A stretch of 15,888 nt of DNA from the NCBI GenBank assembly GCA_964528095.1, contig CAZGSG010000120.1, positions 1 through 15,888 on the forward strand, read 5' to 3'. This DNA is from CAZGSG01 sp964528095. GTDB taxonomy: Bacteria > Bacteroidota > Bacteroidia > Chitinophagales > Chitinophagaceae. Below, one piece after another: positions 14,706 through 15,888 of this stretch; the stretch's first letter is position 1; every line of letters begins with the position of its first letter. The notes under the pieces were generated by a model. That model ran no database searches, had not been told where the DNA came from, and saw only the letters and a list, made by a program, of their open reading frames with translations. The position numbers and the translations under genes were made by a program.

Positions 14706-14720
14706 CAGGATAAAATCCTG
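14706..14720 (-). promoter_or_regulatory. Small hairpin in the DUF2807 leader
   Basis: CAGGAT-AAA-ATCCTG forms a perfect 6-bp stem with a three-base loop between the predicted promoter and the lipoprotein ATG. It could affect mRNA stability or be an operator. It has no strong U-run. Confidence 0.35.
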
Positions 14721-14745
14721 CTTTTCGCCACATTGGACGCAAAAA

Positions 14746-14753
14746 CAAACATA
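14746..14753 (-). promoter_or_regulatory. -7 box of the DUF2807 gene
   Basis: On the minus strand TATGTTTG matches the Bacteroidota -7 consensus TAnnTTTG at every fixed position. Transcription would start about 60 nt before the ATG at 14678. A clear TTG -33 element is not obvious, so confidence is moderate. This also supports the shorter start, since the longer frame would begin upstream of the promoter. Confidence 0.5.
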
Positions 14754-14889
14754 TAGGTTACATAAACGGAGAAACTGCACAGTAAAATCCCATATTTCTT
14801 TTAGCCAACGGTATCGCATCGTTTGTAATTGAACTAAGCCAGCCCTTTCTTTATCAAAATCTCTACTTCAAACCCAAAACTGATTTTCT

Positions 14890-14897
14890 TACCTTCG
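14890..14897 (+). promoter_or_regulatory. Possible -7 box of guaA, very short leader
   Basis: TACCTTCG matches seven of eight positions of TAnnTTTG and ends only seven bases before the guaA ATG. If used, the mRNA would have almost no 5' leader. No Shine-Dalgarno sequence is present, which would suit leaderless or short-leader translation. Confidence 0.35.
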
Positions 14898-14904
14898 CAG
14901 CATC

Positions 14905-15888
14905 ATGACCGAAAAGATCCTTATTCTCGATTTTGGCTCTCAGTATACTCAATTGATAGCCAGGGCCGTACGAGAGGCCAATGTGTTCTGCGAAATCATT
15001 CCCTACTACAAATCCTTTGAATTCGACCCCGGTTTAAAAGGCATCATTCTCTCTGGCTCCCCATTTTCTGTAAATGATGATAAAGCCCCTGATGTGAATA
15101 TCCAGGAGTTTATCAAAAATGTGCCGGTATTAGGTGTTTGTTATGGCGCACAACTAACGGCCAAACGATATGGCGGCCGTGTGGAGAAAAGTAATAAACG
15201 GGAATATGGCCGCGCTGTGATGCAGATTGAAAAAGACAATATACTCCTGGCCAATGTAGCCAGGGAAAGCCAGGTATGGATGAGTCATGCTGATACTATC
15301 CTTGAAATGCCAACCGGTTTCGAACTCCTGGCAACAACAGACAGCATACCAATCGCGGCATTTAAAAAAGACAATTCAGCCGATAAGCCCTTATATGGTT
15401 TACAGTTTCATCCTGAAGTATATCATTCTACGGAGGGAAAAAAGATATTACACAATTTTTTAGTCAGTATCTGTGGTTGTACACAGGATTGGACACCGGC
15501 ACACTTCATAACCGATACCGTTGCTGCACTTAAACAACAGATTGGCAATAAAAAAGTAATCATGGCCCTGAGCGGCGGGGTCGATTCTACTATTGCAGCT
15601 ACGCTTATACACAAAGCCATTGGCGATAACCTGTATGGGATCTTTGTGGATAATGGCGTATTACGCAAAGATGAATACAATACGGTTTTGGTCAACTATG
15701 CCAAACTCGGACTGAATGTAACCGGCGTAGACGCGAAACAGTTATTTTACAAAGAACTGGCAGGCAAAACCGATCCCGAAGCAAAAAGAAAAGTAATAGG
15801 CAAATTATTCATCGATATTTTCCAGGAAGAAGCCAAAAAAGTAGAGGGTGTCGAAATGCTTGGACAGGGCACGATCTATCCCGATGTG
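14905..15888 (+). CDS. guaA: GMP synthase (glutamine-hydrolysing), 5' part
   Basis: The frame is open for 328 codons from the ATG at 14905 and runs off the window end; full-length GuaA is about 510-525 residues. It converts XMP to GMP using ATP and glutamine, the last step of guanine nucleotide synthesis. The N-terminal class I glutamine amidotransferase domain begins ILILDFGSQYTQLIARAVRE. It has the nucleophile Cys79 in GVCYGAQ, and His169 with Glu171 in LQFHPEVYHS, so the Cys-His-Glu triad is complete. The ATP-pyrophosphatase domain follows with the P-loop SGGVDST (223-229), then FVDNGVLRKDE and, at the cut, EMLGQGTIYPDV. All key residues are present. The part missing is the rest of the synthetase domain and the dimerisation domain. 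The gene is divergent from the DUF2807 lipoprotein, with 226 bp between the two starts. Confidence 0.97.
   Translation, partial: MTEKILILDFGSQYTQLIARAVREANVFCEIIPYYKSFEFDPGLKGIILSGSPFSVNDDKAPDVNIQEFIKNVPVLGVCYGAQLTAKRYGGRVEKSNKREYGRAVMQIEKDNILLANVARESQVWMSHADTILEMPTGFELLATTDSIPIAAFKKDNSADKPLYGLQFHPEVYHSTEGKKILHNFLVSICGCTQDWTPAHFITDTVAALKQQIGNKKVIMALSGGVDSTIAATLIHKAIGDNLYGIFVDNGVLRKDEYNTVLVNYAKLGLNVTGVDAKQLFYKELAGKTDPEAKRKVIGKLFIDIFQEEAKKVEGVEMLGQGTIYPDV

Noticed and set aside
13953..14819. Longer DUF2807 protein starting at 14819
   Set aside because: The extra 47 residues precede a complete lipoprotein signal (basic start, hydrophobic stretch, LSSC) and the best -7 box lies inside the extension.

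Overview
The window looks like chromosomal DNA of a Bacteroidota member, most likely near the Chitinophagaceae. The signs are a secreted protein with a type IX secretion (T9SS) C-terminal sorting domain, a small RRM protein with a glycine-rich tail, weak or absent Shine-Dalgarno sequences at most starts, TAnnTTTG-like -7 boxes, and the style of the S6, S18 and L9 proteins. The genus cannot be fixed from sequence reading alone. Every gene belongs to a known family. No phage, insertion sequence, CRISPR array, tRNA or rRNA is visible.

Layout: (1) 1-933 holds the end of the ribosomal operon rpsF-rpsR-rplI, closed by a strong terminator. Two small hairpins lie between rpsR and rplI. (2) 1141-2229 is a T9SS-exported protein gene split by one in-frame TAA codon, followed by its own terminator. 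(3) 2505-2912 encodes an RRM RNA-binding protein with a 12-residue Gly-rich tandem repeat and a likely 5' leader of about 115 nt. It is followed by a terminator and then a long palindrome carrying 7-nt repeats. (4) 3114-11150 holds a divergent pair: a very large alpha-2-macroglobulin-like lipoprotein with a CTEQ thioester site (minus strand) and penicillin-binding protein 1C (plus strand). This pairing is the known bacterial defence/repair partnership. Their shared 297-bp spacer contains a cluster of three dyads. (5) 11191-14678 is a minus-strand run: a DUF2807 lipoprotein, a Tat-exported FAD amine oxidase and a CPA1 cation/proton antiporter. (6) 14905 to the window end is the first 328 codons of guaA (GMP synthase), divergent from the DUF2807 gene.

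How the genes relate: the ribosomal genes and guaA are housekeeping. The macroglobulin and PBP1C probably act together at the cell envelope, one trapping attacking proteases and the other repairing peptidoglycan. The amine oxidase, DUF2807 protein and antiporter are also envelope or membrane proteins but have no evident common pathway. The points most worth a second look are the interrupted T9SS gene, the palindrome with heptamer repeats at 3013-3099, the dyad cluster between yfhM and pbpC, and the hairpins inside the ribosomal operon. I see no convincing new multi-gene system.
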